In this document: positions 10,801 to 21,968 of the stretch, one piece after another
How positions within the stretch are numbered: the stretch's first letter is position 1
Layout: each line of letters opens with the position of its first letter
Source of the DNA: Gaeumannomyces sp. JS-464
Taxonomy: Eukaryota; Ascomycota; Sordariomycetes; Magnaporthales; Magnaporthaceae
Reading direction: 5' to 3'
Assembly: GCA_002197995.1 (NCBI GenBank)
Contig: NGZR01000004.1
Span: forward strand, 4,774,001-4,838,000
Length of the DNA stretch: 64,000 nucleotides
Made by a program: the position numbers and the translations under genes
Notes under the pieces: generated by a model
Told to the model about the DNA's origin: nothing
The model's input: only the letters and a program-made list of their open reading frames with translations
The model's database searches: none

Positions 10801-11249
10801 ACTTACTTTGTACTTTTGTAAATTTATGCAAAAGGTCGGCTTATAGCGTGCCACAACGCTTAAATTAGCCGTTGTGGAGCTACTTGATTTACCTACCCTG
10901 CACGCGCTAAAGCAGGGTAAAAATTGCACAAGTTAAATTTGGAATCCCAACGTAAAGATAGGTTTGGTGGCCGTGAGTCGATTTTTAAATTTTCCCATAT
11001 AAAATAATTTTTCGGAAAATCACCCGCGGCACCGAATCCCTTTGGGCGGAAAACCCGCGGGATCGATGTCAAAGGGTATATGAGGGAGGGCGACTGTTGG
11101 CGCCCCCTCCTTGCAATATAAGCCTGTACACCTACTAAGCTTGGGGCCCTGCCAGCACTACTTGTAGTGCTTAACAGGGCCTGTACCAACTAAACGTGAC
11201 CCTGTCGGCTACTGTGATTAGCGCAAGCACGCTTTAATTGAGACCTTAT
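10801..11249. other. Spacer without a gene
   Basis: Mixed-composition DNA with no recognisable coding region. Its main structure is the hairpin at 11145-11181. Confidence 0.4.
11145..11181. repeat. Inverted repeat / hairpin
   Basis: GGCCCTGCCAGCACTAC is followed after two bases by GTAGTGCTTAACAGGGCC, giving a stem of about 17 bp with one or two mismatches and a tiny loop. Its role is unknown; it could be the tip of a foldback element. Confidence 0.6.
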
Positions 11250-11254
11250 ATTTT

Positions 11255-11490
11255 ACCGAAAGGAAATGGTGAAAAATGGAAATTCCCAGCAAATTTGCAA
11301 GGTTGTAATACCGGAAAACCCAGGGGGTGCACAGGCCAAAAGTGGAGAAATGTGTGTGCCAATAGTAAAAAAGGTGTGTTCCTGGATAGGGCCTTTTAAA
11401 TATCGGGGCGGCTTGGGTTTTGCATGGGGTATCTCTAGTCGTGGTTTAAACTTTTTGTTTCCTTGCTTCGCACAACATGTGGTCTTTCCC
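11255..11490 (+). repeat. Fragment of a MULE-type terminal region
   Basis: The text AAATGGAAATTCCCAGCAAATTTGCAA...ACCGGAAAACCCAGGGG...GCACAGGCCAAAAGTGG matches, with differences, the right terminal region of the MULE at 56222-56310. No transposase remains next to it. It is either a solo end or the edge of a deleted copy. Confidence 0.6.
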
Positions 11491-12291
11491 TGTCCTACTG
11501 TGATCTTATAGTTTGCTTCGTTAAGCTTATGGCAAACCGTCCACTGGTATTTCGTAGCGTCTCTAGATCGGTTACGCTGGCGTGCAGGGCCCTGATGGCT
11601 GCGGAATTAGCTGGGCCTGTGATTTACTAGCCGAGGCGACGACACGCGCGGCCAATTGGGGAATGGAATAAGACCGCTGGATTGCATGGATGAAGGCTGA
11701 GCACGCTGAGGTCCTGTTTTTAACGATCACATGAAGGGACACAAGAGCTAGAAGTCGTTAATTCCCATTGGAACCGTGCGTGATTAAGGTTCCAACCGCC
11801 CGCCGCTGTGCTCGTGAACCACTTGCAATTAGCGGCCACTTTGGCGCGGTTACTGGATTTCTGCATGGGCGCCCCAAACATTGCTCGTGCGTGAGCCTGC
11901 ACGTCCAAGCTGCCGGCGAAAACGACCTAGGCTAGCTCCCGTCCCGCTACCTGCCCAGCCGGCCGAAAGGGCCCGGGAACTTGTTGCTGCGCGCTTCTCG
12001 GCAGCTTTCGCCGAAGGGGGCACAACCCGTCTGTTTCGTCTGTGCGTGGGTTGGGCGCTGGTGCAATCATGACATCACCCGCCGTCCCAGCCGGCGGGGT
12101 GCGGGGGAGAGCCAATGCAGCGCAATAAAAGAAGCTCGAGCTTGGTCGCACCAACGCCACGATGCAAAACCTCGCTAGGCGCCAGACACCAAGACGCCCA
12201 ACCCCTCCTGCTTGCTCAGTCAACCACTCGGTTTGAATGAGTCCCGGGCCGAGTCGCGATTTTCCCCGTCCAACGAACGCCGACAGCAGAA
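11491..12291. other. Intergenic region upstream of the PEBP gene
   Basis: GC-rich unique-looking sequence. No frame has a recognisable domain. It should hold the promoter of the gene starting at 12292. Confidence 0.4.
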
Positions 12292-13354
12292 ATGCCCGCT
12301 TTCCGCCTCCAGCAGCTTCTTCCCCTGGTTCTGGGGCCCGTCTCCAGTGCGGCTCTTGGCCCCGACAGCCAGCGTATTCTGGGGCCAGACCCAACGGTCA
12401 AAGCGATCGACGGTAGCCAGGTCCACGACGAGTAAGTGCCTGACGTGAAGACCATGCTCAACGGGCGCCACCAACGCCGATAAGGCTGACTGGAAGCGCG
12501 GTGGCCTAGACTCCTTAAAGCCCAGATCATCCCCCAGAGTATGTGCCCATCCACGGAGTTTCCTGGAGTTTGATCATGTACTGATGTTTCCTGCTATTCC
12601 CTCCAGTAATTGACGACTTTGCCCCCGCCTTCCTCCTCCATGCCCACTGGTCTTCCAAGACGCGCGCCGAGCTCGGGAATGCCATCCGGCCAGACAAGCT
12701 CCAGGCCCAGCCAACCATCACCCTGACCCCGACCGTCACGACAAAGGCTTCGAGCCCGCAGTACAGGGATGGCAACCACGAAGGAGCCGCCGCTCCACCG
12801 ACGACCGAGGTCGAGCAGTGTCCCGGCCCCATCAACGCCGACGTCAAGTCGAACATGACGTACGCCATCGTGCTGACCGACCCGGACGCGCCCTCATACC
12901 ACGACAACAAGTGGTCCGAGTTCTGCCACTGGATCGCCACAGGCCACGTCGTTGTCACGTCGAAGCCCCCGCGAGCTCAGCAGCAGCAGGAGGACGACGG
13001 GGAGGGCGAGCGCGGCTGCCCGCAGCTCAGTCTGACGGGCCTCGAGGACGTCGTGCCGTACAAGCCGCCCGCCCCGCCCAAGAAGACGGGCAGGCACCGC
13101 TACGTCTCTTTGCCTTTACGCCAATCAACGCCACCACGGTGCCGATCAACGTCACCAAGCCCGGCGAGAGGAAGCGCTGGGGCACGGACAAGCCCGGGAG
13201 CGGCGTCCGCGAGTGGGCTGAGGAGAATGGCCTCGCTCCCATCGGCACGTTCCCACTACATGATGCGTCAGGGACCCATGGGCCATGCTTGCTAACACGA
13301 ACTTCTTCCTCCACAGCTGCCAACTTTATCTTCGCCCAAAACGACGAGCAATAA
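12292..13354 (+). pseudogene. Phosphatidylethanolamine-binding protein (PEBP / carboxypeptidase Y inhibitor-like), secreted, one frameshift
   Basis: Four exons join into one PEBP protein: 12292-12431, 12510-12538, 12607-13244 and 13317-13354. Introns 1 and 2 have GTAAGT and GTATGT donors. Intron 3 appears to be GC-AG (GCACGT donor) with a GCTAAC branch site near 13290. The N-terminus, MPAFRLQQLLPLVLGPVSSAALG, looks like a signal peptide. Then come LLKAQIIPQ|IIDDFAPAF, NAIRPDKL, YAIVLTDPDAPSYHDN (the DPDAP ligand-site box), WSEFCHWIATG, LEDVVPYKPPAPPKKTGRHRY (the G-x-HRY box), GVREWAEENGL and ANFIFAQNDEQ. Family members bind phospholipid head groups or inhibit proteases. One base is missing after RHRYV (about 13108-13112), where the frame moves from YVSLPL to FAFTPINATT. 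This is either a true frameshift or a sequence error. A glutamine- and acid-rich insertion (about 12970-13010) is unusual. Confidence 0.85.
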
Positions 13355-13652
13355 ACACGACAAGAACTGGTGTCGTGGGTTTATCGTCTGTAATATTAAT
13401 TCATGAATTCACGAAGGAGTTAACCAGGGAAATGGAACAAGACTGTGTGGGAAAGAAAGGGCAGGGGGCGACTGGAATTTAGAGAGCTGCCAGGCTTTTC
13501 CCCTTTCTCCTGGACCGGCCCATTCGTGGGTTCATCATCCGTTTGATGAAGCAGGCTTGAGGGTATTAATTAGTTAAATTGGAACCCGCGCGTTTTCGTC
13601 CAGAACGTGCGATCTATTGACGGGCCAAGCCCAATGCTTTACTTCTCTCGTA

Positions 13653-15625
13653 TCATCTTATTATCTCCAGGCTATTCATTATCCTACCACCTGGTGACCG
13701 TAGCTCTGACAACGGAACCCTAATTCCACTCGCGGCATCATCTCGAGGCAGCGGATGTGGGAACCACGCCTCGGCTATCGCGCGCTGCAAATTCTGCATA
13801 TCCTGTGGTCCGGCCTCGGTCACATCGTGGTTGACCTCGCGTGTCACGATTATCTGCGTCAACAGCCAATTCCTGCCACCACTGCCCGCGCTGCTCCGCG
13901 ACTCGACCGGCCCAGCAACGGGGGCGGGCGCCGCGGCGCCCTCGCTCTCCGCTACGCCGCCCTCCAGCCGCTCGTGCTGCTGGAGCTGCTGCTCCTCGCC
14001 GGGCATGCCCGCGGACGAGACGTGGCTCGTCGTGCCGAAGCGCCGCGGCCTCGTCGTCGGCCCCGGCCACTGCCACCTGTCTTCTGGCCCTGATCCCTCG
14101 TCTCCCGCGACTGCCGCCGTCGCCGTGGCGCGGGTGCCGCTCTCCAGGTCCCACGCGGTCACGGCCGTGGCCGCGCTGGGCGCGGCGCCGCTGTTGTGCC
14201 CGGACGAGCGCGTCAGGGCTTTGAAGTCCGGCTGAACAGCGTGTCGCTGCCGGTCGAGGCGAGGTCGCCACCCGCCTTCTGTGGGGGTTTGGGTGCCCGC
14301 GGTGGCCGCTGGCGGCGCGGCTTCTCGGCCGCGCCGCTTGACGCCGACAGGTGTAGGGTGCGTGCGAGCCAGGGCACGTGGCTGATGGCCTGCTTCAGGG
14401 TCGGGATGCAGGCGCAGCTTATGAGGGCGCTGATCTCGGCGGCGGACCAGATTATGGGGTCGACTAGCTGGTCTAGAAGGAGGTCGTGGTGGCGAAAGGT
14501 TTGTCAGTTGCGCTGTTTCCACCGTTTGAGGATCGGCGCTCCAGGTACGAGCCCGGGTGGTCAACATACAAGATGGGTCTGTACCGTCCGTTCTGACCGC
14601 TTGTACGATCCTGATGACGGATATTATGCAGATGAACAAGCCCAGGGAGAGCATCAGGATCACACCGATCTTTTTGGCCGTGGACAGCTGCTGGAGCTTC
14701 CAGATGTAGGGGATGGGCTGGATGAATAGGATGAGGTCCACGGAGATATTGCAGACGAACTGATCGCGTCAGCGGTTGGGCAGTATACCGCGGGAGTAGT
14801 CAGCAAGTGCGGAGCAGGCGCGGAACGACAGGCTGATATCAGAGCAGCAGGAGCGTACCGTAATCCACCACATGGGCACCAGGCTAACACACGACCCCCC
14901 GATGCTCGCGTCCCAGGCCATCTGCACGGGCCTGCACTGAAAGACCTCGTAGAAGGTCTGGAAGAGCGCCTGGAAGGCCAGGAAGACGATGACGGCGCGG
15001 TTCAGGCTGCCGACGGACCGGTTCGAAATGAGGCGGAGGTAGAGGCAGGCGAAGGCGGCTTTTGCGAGGCAGACGCCGAAGCTCCAGGTGACGGCGGTCA
15101 CCATGATCCACTGCAGGACGCGCTGCTGGTTCGGGGCCGACACGTCGCTCATGTGCTTTCCGAAGCCGTTTGGCACCGCTGTTGTTTTCCATTCGGAGGG
15201 GCTTTCGTTAGGTGACGCGGAGTACAAGCCGAGCTGCCGCTCGGGCGAGGATGCAGAAGACTAGAGTCACCCACCAGCTAGACCTGCGGCGGTGAAGCCC
15301 ACGTAAAATGTCTGTACGAGGAGCCGGCCCCATGTGCCCAAGTCAGAATCAATGAAGCAGGTTGGACAGCATACAGATGGCAGATGCAGATCACATACCC
15401 AGCTAAGGAATATGAAGACTGAGAGGCGCAGGTTTGTCGATCTCGGAGGTCAGCAAGCAGCAGATTCTGGGGGAAGCGGGCTGCCTGTTCCAACGTACAG
15501 TCATCCCAGCCGAGGATGCCCCGGAAGTATCGCTCGCCGATCCTGATGATGACCAACAGCGTGGTGATTGCGAGCAACGCCGACGAGATCAGGACGAACT
15601 GCGGCCCGAGGTTTTCGACGGCCAT
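13653..15625 (-). CDS. Fungal rhodopsin-like integral membrane protein (PF20684 type)
   Basis: ATG at 15625 opens exon 1 (15625-15499), a first membrane helix (FVLISSALLAITTLLVIIRIG) ending in GWDD, the family box. A tiny exon (15418-15399) reads FFIFLSW. A third segment (from about 15330 or 15227 to 14859) holds PNGFGKHMSDV, QWIMVTAVTWSFGVCLAKAAFACLYLRLI and a helix with VFQCRPVQMAWD. Exon 14759-14570 holds NISVDLILFIQPIPYIWKLQQL and KKIGVILMLSLGLFICIISVIRI. The next exon starts at 14472 after a CTGAC branch site and TTCTAG, giving VDPIIWSAAEISALISCACIPTL. This is the seven-helix order of the PF20684 family, whose members are mostly uncharacterised plasma-membrane proteins. That frame stops at 14213. 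A neighbouring frame goes on to 13653 through a Gly/Ala-rich tail with IIVTREVNHDV, a typical family ending, so a one-base shift near 14215 is likely. The exact start of the third coding exon is uncertain. Confidence 0.75.
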
Positions 15626-18289
15626 GGCAGCGACCGGGCGGGGGAGCTCGCCGCGCCAACAGTGCCGGAGGGTGGGGGTGTGTGGGTGCGTGCTAGAGGA
15701 GGGAGGAGGAAGTCTGCTGAAGCTGGGTCTGGATCGGGCCGCGCCGGCTCATTGTGGCCTCGCTTTCGGGGCTGACGCGCGCGTTTTCCCCTTCCCCCTC
15801 GGCTTTCTGCGGCTCTTGGCCTCCTTGAACTGGGCCCGGCCAGACGGTTACCTATGGAAGGATAATGTGAGACAGGGACGCGCGAGGCTAATACGGCCGG
15901 TGGAAACACCTCGCAGCCAAAAAGGAAAAAAAAAAGAGAAGGACAGAAACACCTTCCTGGCCGATCTGGGGGTAATAAAGGAGCCCCAACGTGGCAAATG
16001 TATGGGCATTCCAGAACGCAGGGGAACCGGAGATTGGGCGCAAGACGAAGACGGGACGAAGGGGCAAATACCAGATGCCGTCTTATGCTCGAGGAGGCAG
16101 TTTGCTCCAGAATGCGCGGCGGCTGCAGCACACGGCGTAGGCCTTGGCACCTAAAAAGCCTATTTGGCCTCGACAAAACCCCGTCCCATCTTCCTGCGAC
16201 GTGCAACGACTAATGCTCTCCTTCGGAGCACACGATACCTGGAACGGGAAAGGCACAATAGAGAAGCAGAGTCATTCAGATCGGTCTGGTCTGGGGAGCA
16301 TCCATGTTGAACCCCTCGCGGTCGTAGACCATCTTTGGCCTTTGGCCCTGAACGGCGACCGGTGTCGGCACCTGCAACGAAAAATCCGTCATGCACGCTA
16401 GGTTGCCCCAATGCGTCGGCCCCTGGCCGCCACCACATAACCTGACCCTGCTTGCCCGACCCGTCCGCCGTGCCCTCGGGCTAGCCATGCACGCCAACCC
16501 GATGTAGCGGCTACTTACGTCGAGCTGTTGCGCATCGTGTCATCGAAAGCACGCATCGGGCAGGAGCCCGACCTATATAGATCACGCTGACAGTGTCAGG
16601 TTATGCACCTCCCCCCGGATCCTCCGTCTCGCTGTTTAAAAATCCCTGCCAAAGAAGAAAAAAAAAAGGTTAGATCGGCCTGCCCGGACGTGATTCTGGG
16701 CGTGCGGGCTGGCGTTTTCCCCGCGCGCGCTAGGGCCAACCTTGTATGAGATCGACAGCGTGGCTGCGCCGTTGGCTAGGCTGAAGGAGGAAAACGCCGG
16801 GTTTTGTGGAACATGGCGCCGGAGAAAAAACAAGTCTGATCGGTCAGCCTTCGTGGGAAGTGGAAATGGTGCGCCAACCCCATGTGTCTGCCGTCTGATG
16901 GCTGATATTGGTCGCCCGTGTGGAATATGGTGGCCACAAGTGCAGATGCGCCAATTTCAGGTACGTGCCTTAGTGGATGTAATCCATGTCTGTCGAGGCT
17001 GAGCTAACGAGTTTCAAATCAATGAAGGCGGGGACCTCTACTTCTGAAGCCATATCCCAAGGACAGGAACTCCCAAACACGATCAGCGAGTAATTACCCC
17101 GTGTCGACCTGCACCGCCTGGGAAGTGTAGAGCACAGATTTTCCCACTTGACCAACCGGCAAGCTCCACAAACAAGTGTCTTACGCATCTCTCGATCCTC
17201 GCCCACGCCTCAGCAGCAGCGGGAAGTTGCATGACCGGCACGTCCTTGAGCACGCCGACGCCCCGCACCTCGGGGATGCGGCCGACGGACGCGGATGCCC
17301 ACTGGGGGCCAGGACGGGCTCAGAGGTCCTTCTTTCCTTGTCCCGGCCCCGGGTCCAGGAAGTCCCTTGCCAGCACTGACGGCCGACCGCCTGGTGCGGG
17401 CACACATGACGACGACTTGGTGCTGCTGCGGGGTCGTGTGGTCCGGCACCAACCCCCGGCAACGGCTGGCCTTGGGGCCTTGATCTCGCGATCGGGTACT
17501 CGACCCAGTAAGGTGCGGAAAAGGGGCATGCCTGTCGCCGGGACGTACACGATATTGCTGTGGAAAACTGGTAACAGGTTGGCACCGGGTCCGCGTACGA
17601 ATTGCTGGCGGTTGCAATGCCAGTCGGGCCGGACACCTTGTCGCGCGCGGGTAGATAGAGGATGGTGGCTATCATCTTCGTTCGTCCTATTCTTCTCTGC
17701 ACTATCTCTGCGGGCCCCTCGCGGACTCACCCATCTTTATTTCCAACACCATCACTCGCATTCTCGGCCGAAATATACTTCACACGACTAGAATAACTCC
17801 CTTCATCTGCGTCAACGCCTCGAGAGCCTCATATCTTCGTACAAATGAGCTTGGGCTTATAACTCTGTCGCAACATTTCTGCAGCGTACGGACAAACGTC
17901 AAGCGAAATAGGTCTCAGCTCAGGCTCCGGAGGCTTGCGATGGCAGGCTGCAGATCCCCAGCCGGTCTCGGCACACAACTAATTAATATATTCTCTTGGT
18001 CCTCGCCACCCTCACTCTTCCTCCGCGTACAGCAGTCATCCGACCGTCTCCGACGCCAATCACGTTCTCTTCCCGGTCAAAGGGATTGGCTCGATGCTCC
18101 ACGCCCACGCTCGTGGGAAAATCCTTACCTTAGATGTTTCGGCCTGTGACAATTGCGAGCTGCTCACTTGATCTTCAGCAGCAAGCGAATCACATCATTC
18201 ACGCCTAAACGGCCTCCCCCACGACAAAAACGAGCCCGCAATTAACGTCTCTCCCGTCGGGTATATTCACCACGACGGAAACTTGTAAA
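15626..18289. other. GC-rich intergenic stretch, no confident gene
   Basis: Several overlapping GC-rich frames exist on both strands, but none shows a domain I recognise. On the minus strand, 17730-17320 (…ANLLPVFHSNIVYVPATGMPL…) and 17268-17083 look mildly protein-like. A possible two-exon mini-gene lies at about 16590-16282 minus: a TATATAG box, an ATG, a GTAAGT donor and a TTTCGTTGCAG acceptor before VPTPVAVQGQRPKMVYDREG. I cannot make the phases agree, so I do not call it. The segment ends at an A-run (18284-18299), where the AT-rich island begins. Confidence 0.4.
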
Positions 18290-19284
18290 AAAAAAAAAAC
18301 TATAAACCATAGTTTTACATGCTAAAAAATACATTCCATAATAAATTGTAGCGAATATTAATAGTTATTTAATTATGTTAAACATTATATTTGCATTGTC
18401 GTAGTCGAAACATGTTTGTGAAACTTTAGGCAGTAGTTACTTTTTTTAGCACGCTTGTTTTTTTGTAGTGGACGAGGCCGGCGTATTATTATTCGGAGTG
18501 TCACCTATTGTATCCAGGCTGCAATTAAATCTTTGGCAAGGACTGGCGGATATTAACTACCGTCCATTATCTTCCTAATATGTTAGCAAATAACTTGTAA
18601 ACCATAAACACCGTGCAAACATTAAAGTCTTATTTTTTTAAATATATATTTTAAACTAAAGTTGTTTTTTTGGCTTTTTTATGCTATTTTCAAAAGGCGT
18701 TTAAAAATTAGTTTCCGGATTTAGGGAAAGACCTTTAATTATTATAAAAATCCTTTAGGAAACGCGTTAAAGGTTTTTTTTTACGCAGGCTAACAATAGT
18801 GTTAATATAGGCCTTAGCTAGTTTTTTATAGCCATTTTTAAATTAAAATTTGACCACGTCAAATATATAAAGCCGGCCACTTTCCCACTTTTAAAAAAGG
18901 GTTTAACTAGAAAAAAATGAATTTTAAAAAAGCCCGTTTTTAAAAAAAAGTTAAGCATTTGTAAATAGGATTAAGTAACGTGGTTTATTAGCGAGTCGCG
19001 CATATTAGCAAGTCGCGCATTTTTAATGCAACGCGTATTTCCCACTTCCAACCTTAATTTTTTAACAACTATAAATAAAATCGATATACAAAAAACGTAA
19101 AATTGTTTTTGCTATGCAAGCAGTTTAATTTAATCCAAAACTAAATTTGCGTTCGGCAGTTAAAATTTATAATGTTTTAAATCCATATTACGCGATTAAC
19201 GCGCCGGCCGATTTATTTAACGTAATATTATGCTTTAATTACAAAAATTAACAAAATTTACAAAAAAAAACGTTAATTAAATAT

Positions 19285-20480
19285 ATATTCGAGCTGGATT
19301 TTCACGCATTTCCTGCCGGCTTTTGTTATTAAAAATATAACTAACTAATTACTTGCCGAGCGCGACGCGGGCATTGTTAGTAAATGCTAAATCGAAAGGT
19401 TTATTAAACGCCGTTTAAAGCTCGGCACGCGTTAAATTCGAAATACAATTATTAAAATCTAAATGCGAAAATTTTAAGCTCGTTTTTTGCGGAATTCGAT
19501 TTTATGCGAATATTATAACTAAATATAGTATTTAAAATAACGATATTTATAATTTCGACGAAATTAGCTTTTTATAAGCATAATCGCCGTTATTTATAAT
19601 TATTACAATATTAAAAACCCGTAATAAAGCAAAACTAGTTTATACTTAATAACCGCAAATAGTTATAATTATATAAAAGGTTAATTATTACGGTTAAACG
19701 ATTTTTTTTATTAAGTTAAAAAGTAATCCATTTAGCTAATTAGTATTTAAAAACCGATTTTTACGTACTTAAGTTATAACAAGTTTTAATAAGTGGATAT
19801 AAACGAGCTCGGTTTAAATGGATTTAGCAATTTAATAAACATATTATAATTCGTTTATAGGGTTTTATCGTTTATTAATGCTAAACGAATACGAAAGTTA
19901 CTATTCGACGAATTTTAAGCTTTATTATTAAAAATATAATTATTACGTTTTATATGCTTTTATATTCATTTTTTTTTAACCATTTAACGTTAAATGTTTC
20001 GGCTTATTAAAAAAAAGCGTATAGTTAATAAATTGAAAATTTAATAAATTATACGTTAATTAACGTGGTTTACTAGCGAGCAATATAAATTAATAAACGA
20101 CATATTTAAAATCCTATATTAAACGCGTTTTTTAACACTTTTGCTAGCTTTGCTAATTATAAGATTAAATTTAACAAATTTAAAAAGGGATATTTAAACT
20201 AAATAGGAAATTAATTTAATTTTCTTAAATTTTTATTATTACCTTTTTAAATTATGTTGCATATTTTGCATATTTTATATAATGTATTATACAATGTTAC
20301 TAATTAACATTAAAAAGGTTTTTAAAAAGCTGGTTTTACTTTTTTTTAATTTAAATTCGGATTTAAAAAAGCTAAATGTAAAATTACAAACTTTAATTCC
20401 TTTAAAAAAGCTTTTTAAACAACGCCGAACTTTAAACTTTTAAAACGCCGCAAATAGTTAAAAAAGCAATTTCGCAGTTT
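19285..20480 (+). pseudogene. Fot1/pogo transposase remnant
   Basis: The transposase can be followed across frames. FELDFHAFPAGF near 19290 corresponds to the N-terminal HTH-side segment, and the NxKYNYQ-like piece lies near 19440. YNFDEI near 19550 corresponds to the first catalytic aspartate, usually YNFDETGF. FYRLLMLNEYESYYSTNF near 19865-19915 corresponds to the usual YRLLILDGHESH box, with the second catalytic aspartate lost to asparagine by a G-to-A change. After the MITE insertion the C-terminal part resumes (about 20335-20480). No frame is intact. The enzyme would have cut and pasted the element at TA sites. Confidence 0.7.
20063..20335 (+). repeat. Fot1-derived MITE, left-part fragment, nested in copy 1
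   Basis: ACGTGGTTTACTAGCGAGCA after TA at 20061, then ATATTAAACGCGTTTTTTAA and AAATAGGAAATTAATTTAATTTTCTT, matches the left part of the complete MITE at 41111-41528. The right end is lost. Confidence 0.6.
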
Positions 20481-21559
20481 AAACATATTAAAATTTAAAT
20501 TACTAATACTAAAGTGGTTTTTTAACACTTATTAATATAGTTATAAACTAAATTGCAAAAAAAGCGAAGTAATAATGCATAAAGTTACCTTTTTTTAAAC
20601 CGAAATCTTTACGTTTAAAAAAAGCGAACGAAGCATTTAACAACGCCGGAAAGCTAAAAAAACACGTATTTAACTCGAAAAATTACTTACTATTAAAAAA
20701 GTACGACATGTTTTAAACTAATAAAACTAAATGGATAATTATAATAAAAATGCGCGATTATAAAAGTTAAAAAAAAAGCGACGACAACTCGTCGGTAAAA
20801 TGGCATTTGCGGTAAAAACGGATATAATGCGCGCATTTATTAAAAAAAGTAAAAATGTTCGATATATATAGTTTTAAATAGTTTAAATGAATTACTAACG
20901 TTAATAAGTTAACATGCGCGTTAATTAATTAAAGTTAATATAAATGCGCGATTTAGTAATATGCGCGACTTGTTAATAAACCACGTTAGTAATAAATACT
21001 TTTCTTTTACTTTTTGCCACTTTCGAAAAGGAAGTTCGTTTACAAACTATTATTAAAATTAAAATTAAATAAAATTTATTTAAAAAAGTACATTTTTATT
21101 ACAAGCCTTTTATACCGCTTTTAACTTATTAAAATATTAGCTTAAAGTTAAAAAATTAAAAAACCTTTTATTTTAAACATAACTTTACCAAATAGTGAAT
21201 TTTTACTTGTAAACGGTAAAGTTAAAATTACAAATTAAACATATAAATAAAATAAAAAATAACACTTTATAAAAATAAGAATTAATAGTAAACAAAGTGT
21301 TATAATTAAAAGTTCGCTTTTAAATTAAAACGCTTTAAAAGTAGTTTAAATAATAACGTTTAATAAACTTTTAAAAGGTTAAAAAGTAAATGTACTAGTT
21401 TAATTAATTACTTTAAAAGTTATTTAAAAGCTAACTTTAAATTAACTAATGCCGAAGTTTTAATTAAAATTATTTATTATAAAAAAGCTTTTTCTTTTTA
21501 TATGCACGTTTTTAAATTTTTAACCATTTAAAATTGTTTAATAATAGCGATTTTAACTA

Positions 21560-21968
21560 ACGTAATTTACTACTAAGTAACGCATATTAGTAAATAACGC
21601 ATTTACATTTAACTTTAATTAATCACGCGTATATTAACTTAATAATACTAAAAATTCATTTAAACTATTTAAAACTATGTATATTATACTTTACTTTTTT
21701 TTTTAACAAATACGTGCATTATGATTAGTTTATCGCAAATGCTATATTGTTAACAAAATTATCGTCGCTTTTTTTCGTTTTATAATTACGCATTTTTACT
21801 AACGTAGTTATTAGCAAATGGAATGTATTATTAAATGGGTATTTATAATGCATATAAAAAAATAACGGTATATTTTATTTAATTTAACGTAAAATTTTTT
21901 AAATTTTAACTTAGTTATTATTAAACACATTTTTTCGTAAAATTGTTTTTTTTAAATTTTTAACATTA
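21560..21968. repeat. Stacked Fot1-type transposon ends
   Basis: Terminal-repeat starts related to ACGTGGTTTA occur at 21560, 21802 and 21969. The text after 21560 and after 21969 is homologous: CGCGTAT..AACTTAATAA..., then CATTTAAACTATTTAAAAC, then ATGC..CTATAT. They look like ends of successive insertions into the same subterminal region. Confidence 0.5.

Larger units (their letters stand above)
18978..20986 (+). mobile_element. Fot1/pogo-type (Tc1-mariner) DNA transposon, copy 1
   Basis: The left end is ACGTGGTTTATTAGCGAGTC after TA (18976-18977). The right end is the inverted copy ...TTAATAAACCACGT before TA (20987-20988). Both ends carry repeats of the GCGAGT-GCGCAT motif. The body encodes a transposase remnant on the plus strand. 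Terminal inverted repeats, a TA target and the transposase type agree with the Fot1/pogo group. A MITE fragment is inserted at 20063. Confidence 0.8.

Noticed and set aside
17083..17730. Spliced minus-strand gene
   Set aside because: Two protein-like pieces exist, but I could not join them with consistent splice phases and recognised no family.
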